Positions 23,029-32,742 of a DNA stretch of 34,215 nt are shown piece after piece. Numbering within the stretch: position 1 is the first letter of the stretch; each line of letters opens with the position of its first letter. The notes beneath the pieces were generated by a model, which searched no databases, was not told the DNA's origin, and was given only the letters and a program-made list of their open reading frames with translations. This DNA is from Chloroflexota bacterium. GTDB lineage: Bacteria; Chloroflexota; Anaerolineae; Aggregatilineales; Phototrophicaceae. The stretch covers positions 1 through 34,215 of the forward strand of contig VXNO01000077.1 of assembly GCA_009840575.1 (NCBI GenBank). Direction: 5' to 3'. The position numbers were made by a program, and so were the translations under genes.

Positions 23029-24213
23029 CTAGCCGGCGCTGTAGCGTTTGATGACATCGCGCGCCACCACCATGCGATGCACTTCCGATGCGCCATCATA
23101 GATGCGGAAGGCGCGGGCTTTTTCATACCAGGTCGAAAGCGGCAAATCCCGCGAGATGCCGCGCCCGCCACAGATTTGCACACAGCGATCCAAAACGCGG
23201 CAGACGATCTCCGACACTTGCAGTTTGGCTATCGAGGTTTCGACGCGCGCTTGCTGACCCTCCGCCAATAACTGCGCCGCATCGTTGATGAGCAGCCTGC
23301 CTATTTTGAGCTCCATTGCCGAATCAGCCAGCATCCACTGCACCGACTGGTGGGAAGTCAGCTTTCCCCCAAAAGCCTCGCGCTGGCTGGCGTAGGCTGT
23401 AGCGATCTCCAGCGCGCGTTGAGCGATGCCCGTCCAGCGCATGCAATGCGTCAAGCGGGCGGGACCCAAACGCGCCTGCGCCAGCATAAAGCCTTGCCCG
23501 ACTTTGCCCAGGACCGCGTTGGCTGGCAAACGCAGGTCTTCATAAGCGACTTCGATATGCCCGCCGAAGTCTTTTGCGCCCATCACCGGCACATCGCGCA
23601 GGATGTTGATGCCCGGCGTAGCGCGCGGGGCAAGAAAAAGCGTGCAGCCTTGGTAAGGGTGCGCTTCCCAATCGGTGCGCGCCATGATGATGAAAAAGTC
23701 GGCGATTTCGCCATTGGTGGTCAGCCACTTGTGCCCGTTGATGCGCCAGGTATCGCCCTCAAGCCGGGCGCTGCTTTGGATCATGCGCGGGTCGCTGCCG
23801 GCACCGGGCGGCGGCTCGGTCATAGAAAAAGCCGAGAATGCCTCGCCCCGCGCCAGGGGGAGCAAAAATCGCTCGACCTGCTCGGCATTTGCCCAGCTGA
23901 GCAGCAGGTGCATATTGCCTTCGTCCGGCGCGGCGCAGCCCATTGCCAGCGGACCCAGCAGACTTCTGCCCGCCGCTTCGAAAACCGGCGCGATATCCTC
24001 GATATGCAAGCCCATCCCGCCCCATTCGGATGGCATGGTGGGTGCCCACAAGCCCGCCGCCTTTGCCCCCGCGCGCAACTCTTGCAGCTGCTCCATGCGC
24101 AAGTCAGCGCCGCTGCGCAGCAAGTCCGTTTCCAGCGGGATGACATAGTCATCAAGAAATTGTCGGATGCGGTGCACAATCGCCTCGACGGGGCGTGTCG
24201 GGTTGAAATCCAT
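23029..24213 (-). CDS. Acyl-CoA dehydrogenase (ACAD10/11-like)
   Basis: FAD-dependent alpha,beta-dehydrogenation of acyl-CoA thioesters. 394 aa. Flavin-binding segments FSMTEPPPGAGSDPR and WRINGHKWLTTNG are present, with the helical C-terminal domain and QICGGRGISRDLPL. Where many family members have the catalytic Glu in YEGT, this one has Asp (RIYDGASEVHR), as in the ACAD10/11-like branch with DGPDEVH. AGGAG lies seven bases before the ATG at 24213. No other beta-oxidation gene is close. Confidence 0.92.
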   Translation of the reverse strand: MDFNPTRPVEAIVHRIRQFLDDYVIPLETDLLRSGADLRMEQLQELRAGAKAAGLWAPTMPSEWGGMGLHIEDIAPVFEAAGRSLLGPLAMGCAAPDEGNMHLLLSWANAEQVERFLLPLARGEAFSAFSMTEPPPGAGSDPRMIQSSARLEGDTWRINGHKWLTTNGEIADFFIIMARTDWEAHPYQGCTLFLAPRATPGINILRDVPVMGAKDFGGHIEVAYEDLRLPANAVLGKVGQGFMLAQARLGPARLTHCMRWTGIAQRALEIATAYASQREAFGGKLTSHQSVQWMLADSAMELKIGRLLINDAAQLLAEGQQARVETSIAKLQVSEIVCRVLDRCVQICGGRGISRDLPLSTWYEKARAFRIYDGASEVHRMVVARDVIKRYSAG

Positions 24214-24245
24214 GCCAAACTCCTGATGCGCGCGGACTGCCGGCG

Positions 24246-24251
24246 AGTATA
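24246..24251 (-). promoter_or_regulatory. Extended -10 of the acyl-CoA dehydrogenase / TIR operon
   Basis: Minus strand TGC-TATACT. The predicted start is near 24240, about 27 bases before the ATG. No clear -35. The -10 elements of this gene and of the divergent nucleoside hydrolase gene are about 50 bases apart. Confidence 0.6.
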
Positions 24252-24299
24252 GCACAGAGCATCGGCAGCAGTGTGAGCATGTGGTCGCGCAATGAACTA

Positions 24300-24308
24300 T
24301 GCTACAAT
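24300..24308 (+). promoter_or_regulatory. Extended -10, predicted leaderless start of the nucleoside hydrolase
   Basis: TGC-TACAAT with only six bases (TGGCGC) before the ATG at 24315. The start of transcription is therefore expected on the start codon, and no ribosome-binding site is visible. Confidence 0.65.
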
Positions 24309-24314
24309 TGGCGC

Positions 24315-25238
24315 ATGCGCAATTTCATCATTGACACCGATACTGCCTCGGACGATGCCGTCGCTTTGGTCATGGCGCTGCGCCAGCCCGATATTGATGT
24401 CAAAGCCATCACGGTGGTGGCTGGCAATGTGCCGCTGGCGCAAGCGGTGCAGAACGCCTTGTATACAGTCGAATTGTGCGGCGCGGATGTGCCAGTGGTC
24501 GCCGGCTGCGAAAAACCATTGCTGCGCCCGCTGGAGACCGCGCAGGAGGTGCACGGCGATGATGGCATGGGCGATATCGGTTTGTCGCTGCAAGACCGCG
24601 CGCCGACGCGGGGACATGCCGCTGATACCCTGCGCAACATCATCCGCCAGCACGCCGGCGATATCACGCTGGTCACGCTAGGTCCTTTGACCAATGTGGC
24701 GCTGGCACTGCTATGCGAGCCTGAACTGGCGCGCTGTGTATCCGATTGTTACATCATGGGCGGCATAGGCAGCGGACATGGCAATATCACGCCGTTGGCT
24801 GAGTTCAACATCTGGGTCGACCCCGAAGCAGCCAAGATCGTCTTTGAATCGGGCTTGCCTATCCGCATGGTGGGCTGGGATATCAGTTGGAAGTACGCCA
24901 CTTTTGATGCCGCGCAAGCCAGCGAAATCCGCGCAATTGGAACGCCCCTGGCTGAATTTGTGGTCGATATCCAGGCGACCCTGACCGATTTTGCCATTGC
25001 CGAGACCGGCTTGAGCGGCTTCGACCTGCCCGACCCGATCACCATGGCGGCGGCGATTGAGCCCGGCATTGTGGACTTCCGGGATTGCCGCGTCGACATC
25101 ACGACTGGCGCTGGCTTGACGCGCGGCTTGACTGTGGTGGATGTGCTGGGCGTGACGGGCGCCCCGCCCCAAGTTAAAGTGGCGACGCGCGCCGACCGCG
25201 AGGCATTTGTCGCGATGCTGCGGCGCAGCGTGTCTTAA
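24315..25238 (+). CDS. Inosine/uridine-preferring nucleoside hydrolase family protein
   Basis: Hydrolysis of a ribonucleoside to base and ribose. The calcium-binding N-terminal motif DTDTASDDAVAL (about residues 6-17) is characteristic, followed by VTLGPLTNVALAL, MGGIGSGHGNITPLAEFNIW (with the ligand Asn and Glu) and a late DPITMAAAI. 307 aa. Upstream in-frame codons exist from 24273, but the -10 element and the conserved N-terminus set the start at 24315. Its TAA stop shares TTAA with the stop of the convergent LysM gene. Confidence 0.93.
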   Translation: MRNFIIDTDTASDDAVALVMALRQPDIDVKAITVVAGNVPLAQAVQNALYTVELCGADVPVVAGCEKPLLRPLETAQEVHGDDGMGDIGLSLQDRAPTRGHAADTLRNIIRQHAGDITLVTLGPLTNVALALLCEPELARCVSDCYIMGGIGSGHGNITPLAEFNIWVDPEAAKIVFESGLPIRMVGWDISWKYATFDAAQASEIRAIGTPLAEFVVDIQATLTDFAIAETGLSGFDLPDPITMAAAIEPGIVDFRDCRVDITTGAGLTRGLTVVDVLGVTGAPPQVKVATRADREAFVAMLRRSVS

Positions 25239-26440
25239 GACGATTCGTCCAGGCTGGTCGCGGAAAAGCCCACACCGGCATTGGGGATGAGCAGTTCATT
25301 GCCGGCGAAGATAAGCCGGGGATCGATATCCGGGTTGGCGGCGATGATATCCGCCACGCTGGCTTTATATTCCCGGGCGATGCTGTAGACGCTCTCGCCG
25401 CGCTCGACCACATGGTAGACATCGCCAGTCGGGCGACTAATCCGTTCTTCGGACCAACCATGGGCGCGCGAAAACAGATTGAATGCCGCCTGCGCCCGTT
25501 GTCCCCGCGCATACTCGGCTTCAGAAGCGGGCAGGGAGCCACTCCAAGCCAATGCGCTGGCTGCGCCATTCTCCGCCGGCGACAAAATGCCGATGGCGCT
25601 TTCGCCCTCAGGAATCCGTTGCCCATAAATGGTCGTCACTGCGCCGCGATGCACAGTCAAGCTGAGCGCGCCACGATGCTTTTGCTGAAAGCTGACCATG
25701 GAGTCAATATGAATGTCGACGCCGTTCACAGTCAGGTTCACCGGCACATCATCCGGCGTCTGCACAGCCACCAGGGGCTCGGCGCTGGCGCATTCGGGCA
25801 AGAGGCTGCTGGTCCTCAGCGAGAAGGAGCGCAGGGGATAGGGCTGCCCGATTGTGATGCGGGGCAGCGCGTCCATGGCTTGCAGGCGCTGCACCTTGTC
25901 CGCCTCGACCCAAGCCACCGCGCCATCCGAAACCACACGCAGCCAGCCGCTGTCGCTATCCCAGGCATCGACCAGCACAATGTCATCCTGGCGCAGGTCG
26001 CCCACTGGCTCGGGGATGATACCGGGCAAGCGGTATAGCTTCGCATCCGCAATAGCCGCTGTGCTCAAAGGCTCGCCGATGGGCATGACGGCGTCGGCGG
26101 CCACTTCGTTGATGATCTGCGCATCGCCGCCCAACAGAGCCAGCACGCCGGGACCAGCGTACGTCTGTGGCAGGTTGGCAGCCAGGCGGATTAGCGCCGC
26201 GCCCCAGTTTTGGTCTACTGCGTCATAGCCAGATGTAGCAATGCGCCTGGCGCGGACCAGCGAGGCGGCGTCGGTTTGCACGGGCGGGCTGACGATGCAC
26301 AGGCTGTCCCGTTCCAGCCCGAGGCACTGCTCCGCAACCGCAGCCAGCGCCCGCTGCACGACGTCTTCACAAGCGGATTCTTGCGCGGCTGTCAAAACAC
26401 ATGCCAGCAAAAACAGGGGGAAGAGCAGGGCCAATCTCAC
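25235..26440 (-). CDS. Secreted LysM-domain protein
   Basis: 401 aa from a GTG start with AGGAAG about nine bases upstream. A hydrophobic signal (LALLFPLFLLACVLTA) contains LLAC, which could be a lipobox, though ordinary cleavage after LTA is possible. An SH3-like stretch (GWLRVVSDGAVAWVEADKV) is in the middle and one LysM domain lies at about 340-385 (YHVVERGESVYSIAREYKAS...AGNELLIP), which binds glycan chains of the wall. No enzymatic domain is seen; a cell-envelope role is likely. It follows glnS by 51 bases. Confidence 0.85.
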   Translation of the reverse strand: MRLALLFPLFLLACVLTAAQESACEDVVQRALAAVAEQCLGLERDSLCIVSPPVQTDAASLVRARRIATSGYDAVDQNWGAALIRLAANLPQTYAGPGVLALLGGDAQIINEVAADAVMPIGEPLSTAAIADAKLYRLPGIIPEPVGDLRQDDIVLVDAWDSDSGWLRVVSDGAVAWVEADKVQRLQAMDALPRITIGQPYPLRSFSLRTSSLLPECASAEPLVAVQTPDDVPVNLTVNGVDIHIDSMVSFQQKHRGALSLTVHRGAVTTIYGQRIPEGESAIGILSPAENGAASALAWSGSLPASEAEYARGQRAQAAFNLFSRAHGWSEERISRPTGDVYHVVERGESVYSIAREYKASVADIIAANPDIDPRLIFAGNELLIPNAGVGFSATSLDESS

Positions 26441-26479
26441 CAGCGTCGCTTCCTGATTTCCGTAGGCGTAAACAGCTTG

Positions 26480-26491
26480 TATGCTAGCATA
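26480..26491. promoter_or_regulatory. 12-base perfect palindrome between glnS and the LysM gene
   Basis: TATGCTAGCATA is its own reverse complement. It directly follows the glnS stop codon and ends 40 bases before the LysM start. TATGCT could be a -10 for the LysM gene, or the palindrome could be a regulator site. A single short palindrome is weak evidence. Confidence 0.35.
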
Positions 26492-28213
26492 TCAGGGCTG
26501 GGTTTGCTTTGCCCGCCGCTGTTTTCTTCTGCGCCGCGGCTGCTTTTGCTGCTGCTTTTTCCATTGGTCGCGCAGGGTTACGATGCGGTTGAATACCGGG
26601 CGCTGGCTGGTCGAATCGGCATCAACAACGAAATACGCCAGCCGCTCAAACTGATAGCGCTCGCCGGGTTGCGCTGCCGCCAGGCTGGGCTCGACCAGCG
26701 CTGGAGCGACCACTTGCAGCGACTGCGGATTGATGAAGACGGTGAAATCCTGGTCGCGGTCGGCATCGGGATTTTCGACTGTGAAGAGCGTATCATAGAG
26801 GCGCGCTTCCGCCTCGATGGCATGATCCGCGGAGACCCAGTGTAGAGTCGCTTTGGGGCGGCGGCCATCGGGCGCGCTGCCACCGCGGGTTGCGGGGTCG
26901 TATGTGCAGCGCAGCTCAATCACCTCGCCGTTGCTGTCTTTGATGACCTCGCGGCAGGTGATGAAATAAGCATAGCGCAGGCGCACTTCACGCCCTGGTG
27001 CCAGGCGGAAGAACTTGCGCGGCGGGTCTTCCATAAAATCTTCGCGCTCGATGTACAGCGCCTTTGAGAAAGGCACCTTGCGCTTGCCGGCGCTGGCGTC
27101 TTCGGGGTTGTTGATGGCGTCCAACTCTTCGCTCTGGTCTTGCGGATAATTCTCAATCACCACCCGCAGTGGATTCAAGACCGCCATGACGCGGTTGGCG
27201 CGTTTGTTGAGGTCCTGGCGGATGTGGTACTCCAGCTTATGCAGCGCGACCACGCCCTTGACCTTGCCCACGCCGACCTCCGCGCAGAACTGGCGGATGG
27301 CTTCTGGCGTATAACCGCGGCGGCGCAAACCAGAAATAGTCGGCATGCGCGGGTCGTCCCAGCCCTGGACATAACCTTCTTGCACCAGGCGGATTAGCTT
27401 GCGTTTGCTGAGCACGGTGTGGCTCAGGTTCAAGCGCGCGAACTCGATCTGCTGCGGATGATAGATCTCGATATTGTCCAGGTACCAGTCATAAAGGGGA
27501 CGGTGGTCTTCGTATTCCAAGGTGCAGATGGAATGGGTGATGCCCTCCAGCGAATCCGACTGCCCATGCGCGAAGTCATACATGGGGTAGATGCGCCAGG
27601 TATCGCCCGTGCGTGGATGCGGCGTATTGATGATGCGATACATGACCGGGTCGCGCAGGTTGATGTTGCCGCTGCTCATGTCGATCTTGGCGCGCAGCAC
27701 CGCCTCGCCCGCCTGGAAGCCACCCGCGCGCATCTTCTCAAACAGCGCCAGGTTTTCTTCTACCGGTCGGTTGCGGTAGGGGCTTTCGATGCCCGGCGCT
27801 GTCAAGGTGCCGCGGTAAGCGCGGATCTCATCGGGGCTGAGCTCATCGACATAGGCGCGCCCGATGCGGATCAATTCCAGCGCCATTTCATACAGTTGTT
27901 CGAAATAATCAGAGGCGAAGAAAAGCCGATCGCCCCAGTCATAACCCAGCCAGCGCACATCGTCGATAATCGCATCGATATATTCCCGCTCTTCTTTGGC
28001 GGGGTTGGTATCGTCAAAGCGCAGGTTGCACAAGCCGCCATATTGCTGCGCGAGGCCAAAATTGAGGCAGATCGACTTGGCATGGCCGATGTGCAGGTAG
28101 CCATTGGGCTCGGGCGGGAAGCGCGTATGCACCCGCCCCTGGAAGCGGTCCATATCGATGTGCTCGTCGATAATCTCGGTGATGAAATTGCGCTTTGCCT
28201 CTACCTCGGGCAT
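26492..28213 (-). CDS. glnS: Glutaminyl-tRNA synthetase
   Basis: Charges tRNA-Gln with glutamine. Class I synthetase with [18 protein letters not shown] (HIGH motif), LRFDDTNP and VLSKRKL (KMSKS variant), then the GlnRS beta-barrel anticodon domain. 573 aa. The C-terminus ends in a Gln- and Arg-rich basic tail of about 25 residues ([16 protein letters not shown]) that probably touches tRNA. The frame opens 44 codons upstream, but the ATG at 28213 has GAGGTG six bases before it and matches the family start. Confidence 0.96.
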   Translation of the reverse strand: MPEVEAKRNFITEIIDEHIDMDRFQGRVHTRFPPEPNGYLHIGHAKSICLNFGLAQQYGGLCNLRFDDTNPAKEEREYIDAIIDDVRWLGYDWGDRLFFASDYFEQLYEMALELIRIGRAYVDELSPDEIRAYRGTLTAPGIESPYRNRPVEENLALFEKMRAGGFQAGEAVLRAKIDMSSGNINLRDPVMYRIINTPHPRTGDTWRIYPMYDFAHGQSDSLEGITHSICTLEYEDHRPLYDWYLDNIEIYHPQQIEFARLNLSHTVLSKRKLIRLVQEGYVQGWDDPRMPTISGLRRRGYTPEAIRQFCAEVGVGKVKGVVALHKLEYHIRQDLNKRANRVMAVLNPLRVVIENYPQDQSEELDAINNPEDASAGKRKVPFSKALYIEREDFMEDPPRKFFRLAPGREVRLRYAYFITCREVIKDSNGEVIELRCTYDPATRGGSAPDGRRPKATLHWVSADHAIEAEARLYDTLFTVENPDADRDQDFTVFINPQSLQVVAPALVEPSLAAAQPGERYQFERLAYFVVDADSTSQRPVFNRIVTLRDQWKKQQQKQPRRRRKQRRAKQTQP

Positions 28214-28249
28214 GACGGCACCTCGCGTAGTCGCGGTTCCTGGCGGCGC

Positions 28250-28279
28250 AGTGTAGTCGAACATGGGCGCGCTTGTCCA
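28250..28279 (-). promoter_or_regulatory. glnS: Promoter of glnS
   Basis: Minus strand TGGACA (28274-28279), 18 bases, TACACT (28250-28255). It predicts a start near 28243 and a leader of about 30 bases. Confidence 0.6.
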
Positions 28280-28320
28280 GCCTGTCGCTTGATTGGGATT
28301 TCGCTGCGCCGCGCATTCAG

Positions 28321-28326
28321 TACAAT
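28321..28326 (+). promoter_or_regulatory. -10 element, predicted leaderless start of copCD
   Basis: TACAAT followed by six bases (AGCGGC) and the ATG at 28333. No ribosome-binding site and no convincing -35. The spacing equals that of the nucleoside hydrolase and of the first Cys leader ORF. Confidence 0.6.
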
Positions 28327-28332
28327 AGCGGC

Positions 28333-30510
28333 ATGTCGTCCCCACTGCGCTGGCTCATTCTGCTGGTCATCCTGCCGCTTGCCGTCCTGACACAGGCGCA
28401 TGGCTATGTGCTGCGCGCCATCCCCGCCGACCGCAGTACGTTGGAGCGCCCGCCAACCCGCTTGCAATACTGGTTCAGCGAGGCGCTGGAGCCGCGCTTC
28501 AGCGAGATCCACCTGCGCGACCAAAGCGGCGCCATCATCGCCAGCGGCGGCGTCGATGAGCGCAACCCGGCGCTGCTGACCATGCCGGCGCCAGCCGACT
28601 TGCCGGATGGCGCGTATATCGTTGAGCTGCGTCCGGCTTTTGCCAGCGATGGCCATGTCATCGCCGAGAGCCGCGTCTTCTTCGTAGGCGAGGCAGTCGG
28701 CGGCATCAGTGGGAGCGCCGCAGACGACCGCGCCATCCCCCTGGAAGTCTTTTGGCGGGCAGCGCTGAACCTGGCGAACTTCCTGTTCTTTGGCGCAGCC
28801 AGTTTGTATGCGCTGACGCTGCTGCCGGCTTGGGGCAATGCCCGCTACAGAGCCTACCTGCCCGAGCGAGTCATGCGTCGCCTGCGTGGCATTATCATGG
28901 GCGCGCTGCTGCTGGCAATAGCCGCCAATATGCTGGCGCTGCTGCAGCAAACGATGGTCTTCTTCAATACCAGCGCGGCGCAAGCGCTTGAACAGAACCT
29001 CTGGCAAGTCGTGCTGATTGGCTCGCGCTTCGGCGATGTCTGGGTCTTTCGCATGGTGCTGCTGCTTTTCAGCGGGGCGCTGCTCTTCGCGGCTGCTTAT
29101 TACCGTGAGCTTTTCCCCGGGCTGGCGCTGGGCATCTGGCGGGGATTGCCTTGGCTGGGCGCGCTTTTCATCGGCTTGAGCATGATCACCAGTCACGCGG
29201 CTGGTTCGCTGATCCTGCCCTGGCTGGCGATTGCGGTGGATTGGCTGCATGCGCTGGCGGCGGCATTTTGGCTGGGCGGCTTGCTGAGCCTGACAGCTAT
29301 CTTGCCGACGGCGCTGGGACCGCTGGATGCGCAAACGCGACGAGCCGCGCTGCGAGCCGTCTTGAGCCGCTTCTCGCGTATGGTTGCGCCGCTGGTTTTG
29401 CTGCTGCTGGTCAGCGGCTTGTACAACGCGCTCAACTTCTTTTTCTCGCCGAGCGACCTGGTCAGCAGTTACGGGCGCAGCTTGCTCATCAAGCTCTTGC
29501 TAGTCGCGCCGATATTGCTGCTGGGCGGCTGGCAGAGGCGGTCACTGCCAGCGGGAAGTCTCGCCAAGAGCCTGCCGATGCTGCGCCTGGAAGCGCTGCT
29601 GATGCTGGCGCTGCTGCTGACGGTCGCTTGGCTGAGCGCGACTCCATTGCCCGAACCCGCCATCCCGCAAGCCGAGGTGGCAGCGCCGCAAGCCAGCCAG
29701 CAAGTAGGCGATTACAGTATCAGCCTGGCTATCCTGCCCGGCGGACCCGGCGTCAACACAGTCGATATCGTCATCAAGCGCGCTGAGCAGCCTGTGGATG
29801 AGCTGACCTTGCATTTGCGGCTGGTCGCCCCTGAGCGAGACCGGCGCAGCGCCTGGCAGCTCGCCGAAGCGGTGGATGTCGGGCTGTATGTGGCGGTTGG
29901 GGATGACATCGACCGCGCAGGCAAGTGGTGGTCGCTGGTCAATATCACGGATGCGGACGGCGGGGTAACGCGCGCTGCCTTCGAATGGGAGATCAGCGCG
30001 GCAGCCGCAATTCAAGTGTCGCGCCCGCCCAACCCACTGCACCTGTTGAGCCTGCTGGGAATTGCCGGGCTGTTGGTCTATCTGGTCGCCCCGCTTGCGC
30101 GCCGGTTCATCGTAGCGCTGCAATTGACAGTCGCCAGCGCGCTCATTGCCCTGGCCGCAATTGGTATTTCTATGGCTGTCATGGTCGGTGGCGCGCTGAT
30201 GATCGCGCAGCGGCAGCAAGAATATGAACGCACCTTGAACCCGCCGCCTGCCGTCGTGAATAATGTGCTGCCTGATGCCGACTCACTGGCGCGCGGCAGG
30301 TCGCTATATGATGCCCATTGCGCCGCCTGGCAAGACCAGCCGCAGGACTTGGAAAGGTTGCTCAAGCGCCTTCCAAATGCCCGCGATGAGTTTCTCTATG
30401 CGGCTGCGCAGGATGGCTGGCGTGATTTACCCGCCTGCGCGGACGAGCTTACAGCAAGCCAGCGCTGGCATATCGTCAACTTCCTGCGCAGTAAAGAAAG
30501 GCGGGATTAG
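28333..30510 (+). CDS. CopC-CopD fusion (copper transport) with degenerate cytochrome c tail
   Basis: 725 aa. Signal segment ([17 protein letters not shown]), then a CopC-type cupredoxin-like domain whose mature N-terminus carries the His after AHG ([22 protein letters not shown]). Next a CopD-type membrane domain of about eight helices (roughly 135-440), a periplasmic region, two more helices, and a C-terminal ~75-residue part laid out like a cytochrome c domain ([13 protein letters not shown]...[12 protein letters not shown]). The heme motif CxxCH is CAAWQ, so heme cannot be bound in the usual way. Probably handles copper at the membrane. Its stop overlaps the stop of the convergent rhaD gene. 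Confidence 0.87.
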   Translation: MSSPLRWLILLVILPLAVLTQAHGYVLRAIPADRSTLERPPTRLQYWFSEALEPRFSEIHLRDQSGAIIASGGVDERNPALLTMPAPADLPDGAYIVELRPAFASDGHVIAESRVFFVGEAVGGISGSAADDRAIPLEVFWRAALNLANFLFFGAASLYALTLLPAWGNARYRAYLPERVMRRLRGIIMGALLLAIAANMLALLQQTMVFFNTSAAQALEQNLWQVVLIGSRFGDVWVFRMVLLLFSGALLFAAAYYRELFPGLALGIWRGLPWLGALFIGLSMITSHAAGSLILPWLAIAVDWLHALAAAFWLGGLLSLTAILPTALGPLDAQTRRAALRAVLSRFSRMVAPLVLLLLVSGLYNALNFFFSPSDLVSSYGRSLLIKLLLVAPILLLGGWQRRSLPAGSLAKSLPMLRLEALLMLALLLTVAWLSATPLPEPAIPQAEVAAPQASQQVGDYSISLAILPGGPGVNTVDIVIKRAEQPVDELTLHLRLVAPERDRRSAWQLAEAVDVGLYVAVGDDIDRAGKWWSLVNITDADGGVTRAAFEWEISAAAAIQVSRPPNPLHLLSLLGIAGLLVYLVAPLARRFIVALQLTVASALIALAAIGISMAVMVGGALMIAQRQQEYERTLNPPPAVVNNVLPDADSLARGRSLYDAHCAAWQDQPQDLERLLKRLPNARDEFLYAAAQDGWRDLPACADELTASQRWHIVNFLRSKERRD

Positions 30511-32702
30511 CGCAAGAAAGCCGCGTGCAAGCCGCCGTCAACATTGATGATCTGTCCGGTCGTCTTGCTGAAGGCATCGCTGATGAGCAGGTAGGCGACC
30601 TCGGCTTGGTCGGACGGGTGGATGGCCGCCTTCGTCAAAGTGCGCTGGGCGTAGAAATTCGCCAGCCGTTCCCGCAATTTGGCAGTAGCTTCGTCTTGAG
30701 TGAATTCAATCGCGTATTTGCGCAGCGAGTTAATCACCCGTTCGCGCGGGAACATGCTGCTGCCGGCGACGACGGTCGCCGGCGCCAGTCCATTGACGCG
30801 CACCAGCGGCGCTAGCTCCAGCGCCAGCTCACGCACCAGGTGATTGGCGGCGGCTTTGCTGGTGTCATAAGCCAGGCTGCCGGCTTTGGGCACGACGCCA
30901 TTGACGCTTGTTGTCAAGATCAGCGCGCCCGACAAGCCTTGCGCCGCCCAGACTTCTCGCGCCGCCATCGCCACCAGGTAGCCGCCACGCACATTGACAT
31001 CAAAGGTCGCGCGCCATTGCTCGGCGGTGTTGCGTCCCTGTGCATCGGGCGTGATGAAAAGCCCCGCTGTTATGATGATGTCATCGACGCCGCCGTAAGC
31101 CAGGGTCGTCTGTCGCAGCAGGTCGGCGACGTTCTCGGCGCAAGCGATATCCACCGGCAGCGCCAGCGCGGGCCCGCAACTGGAGATGCCGCTGCCCGCC
31201 ACGCCGATGCCATGCCCATATTGCTCGGTTAATCTGTCGGCTGTTGCCTGCGCAGCCTGCGCGTTTACATCAGCGCAGACGACATGAGCGCCTTCGCTAG
31301 CGACCCGTTGCGCCGTTTCGACGCCGATGCCGCTGCCCGCGCCGACCACCAGGACAACTTTGCGCGCCAGCGATTTTTCCGGCGGCATGCGGCGCAGCTT
31401 GGCTTCTTCCAGCGCCCAGTATTCAATATCAAAAGCCTCTTGCCGCGGCAGCGCGACATACTCGCCGACCGCCTCCGCCCCGCGCATCACGGCGATTGCG
31501 CAAGTATAAAATTCGGCTGTCACGCGCGATTCGCTTTTGTTCTTGCCAAAGGCGACCACGCCCAGCCCGGGTATCAAAATGACTGTCGGGTTGGCATCGC
31601 GCATGGGCGGACTGTCCGGGCGCTGGCAGGCTTTATAGTAGGCGGCATAGTCGCGGCGATAGCGCAAGATGCCCGCTTCCAGCTTCGCCAGTAATGCCGC
31701 GCCGTCTTCCCGCTGGGGATGCCAATCGATAAACAGCGGCTTGATTTTTGTGCGCAAGAAGTGGTCGGGGCAGGATGTGCCTAACTCGGACAAGCGCGCC
31801 GCATCGACGCTGTTGACGAATGCCAGGGTGTCGGTGTCATGCTGCACGGTGGCGATGAAGCGGTTCTGCTGCGAGGCCAATCCACGCAGCCGCGGTAGAA
31901 TCTCGGCGAGCAGCTTGTTTCGTTCATTCGCTGGCGGGCTGCTGAATCTCGCGCCGCCGAAAGCCTCATCGCCCAAATCGCGCTCGTCCAGATAACGCGC
32001 CGCCATTTCTATCAGGGTCAGCGAAAGCTCGTAGCAGGTTTTGTCATCGTCCGCCCAGTTGATCAGCCCATGCCCGCCCAGCACGATGCCCACAATGCCT
32101 GGATTCGCGGCGATGCAATCGCGCAGCGCCAAGCCGAGATCAAAACCCGGGCGCTGCCAATCGACCCAAGCCACATAATCGCCATAGATCGCTCGCGTCA
32201 ATTCGCGCCCATTGCTGCTGGCGGCGATGGCGATGACGGCGTTGGGGTGGGTATGGTCGATATGCGCGGCGGGAATGAAGGCGTGCAAGGGCGTGTCGAT
32301 CGAGCTTGCGCGCGGGTTCAAGTTGAAGACACAATGCGGGTACATCGCCACCATCCGGTCTTCAATCGGCGTTTTGACGCCCTTGACCGCCGCCGCGTTG
32401 TAGACGGCTTCCAGCCGCATCAGCTTGTCCATATACAGCGAGGCGAAGTTCTCGCGCTGGGCAGTGCGCAGGTCGCCGCCCGAGCCCTTGACGAAGAGTG
32501 TCGGCACAACCTCGCCGGTCAGCGGATCGGTCTGCGGCAATTTGCTGGAGGTATTGCCGCCGCCGGTGTTGGCGATGCGCTGGTCGGCACCCAGCAGGTT
32601 GGAGCGATACACCAGCCGCTCCACCGAGTCCAGCGCGTCGGCATGGGCATCGTCCCACAGGTAATTGACATGGCGGTAATCGGCGCGGTCTAGCAGTTGC
32701 AT
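30507..32702 (-). CDS. rhaD: Bifunctional rhamnulose-1-phosphate aldolase / short-chain dehydrogenase
   Basis: 731 aa. The N-terminal half is a class II aldolase that splits rhamnulose-1-phosphate into dihydroxyacetone phosphate and lactaldehyde; zinc ligands lie in HIDHTHPNA and GGHGLINW. The C-terminal ~250 residues are a short-chain dehydrogenase (GAGSGIGVETAQ cofactor loop and YDTSKAA, the Y-x3-K catalytic pair) that would oxidise or reduce lactaldehyde. The same fusion is known from many rhamnose operons. GGAG lies six bases before the ATG. It follows rhaA by 98 bases. Confidence 0.94.
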   Translation of the reverse strand: MQLLDRADYRHVNYLWDDAHADALDSVERLVYRSNLLGADQRIANTGGGNTSSKLPQTDPLTGEVVPTLFVKGSGGDLRTAQRENFASLYMDKLMRLEAVYNAAAVKGVKTPIEDRMVAMYPHCVFNLNPRASSIDTPLHAFIPAAHIDHTHPNAVIAIAASSNGRELTRAIYGDYVAWVDWQRPGFDLGLALRDCIAANPGIVGIVLGGHGLINWADDDKTCYELSLTLIEMAARYLDERDLGDEAFGGARFSSPPANERNKLLAEILPRLRGLASQQNRFIATVQHDTDTLAFVNSVDAARLSELGTSCPDHFLRTKIKPLFIDWHPQREDGAALLAKLEAGILRYRRDYAAYYKACQRPDSPPMRDANPTVILIPGLGVVAFGKNKSESRVTAEFYTCAIAVMRGAEAVGEYVALPRQEAFDIEYWALEEAKLRRMPPEKSLARKVVLVVGAGSGIGVETAQRVASEGAHVVCADVNAQAAQATADRLTEQYGHGIGVAGSGISSCGPALALPVDIACAENVADLLRQTTLAYGGVDDIIITAGLFITPDAQGRNTAEQWRATFDVNVRGGYLVAMAAREVWAAQGLSGALILTTSVNGVVPKAGSLAYDTSKAAANHLVRELALELAPLVRVNGLAPATVVAGSSMFPRERVINSLRKYAIEFTQDEATAKLRERLANFYAQRTLTKAAIHPSDQAEVAYLLISDAFSKTTGQIINVDGGLHAAFLR

Positions 32703-32742
32703 GGCGTCTCCATTTGTAAGTAAGCTGATAAATCCATATTCA

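Noticed and set aside
28201-29334. Long minus-strand frame of 377 codons opposite copCD
   Set aside because: Composition is that of the reverse frame of a GC-rich gene (Gln/Arg/Ala-rich), with no motif; copCD on the plus strand has clear domains.
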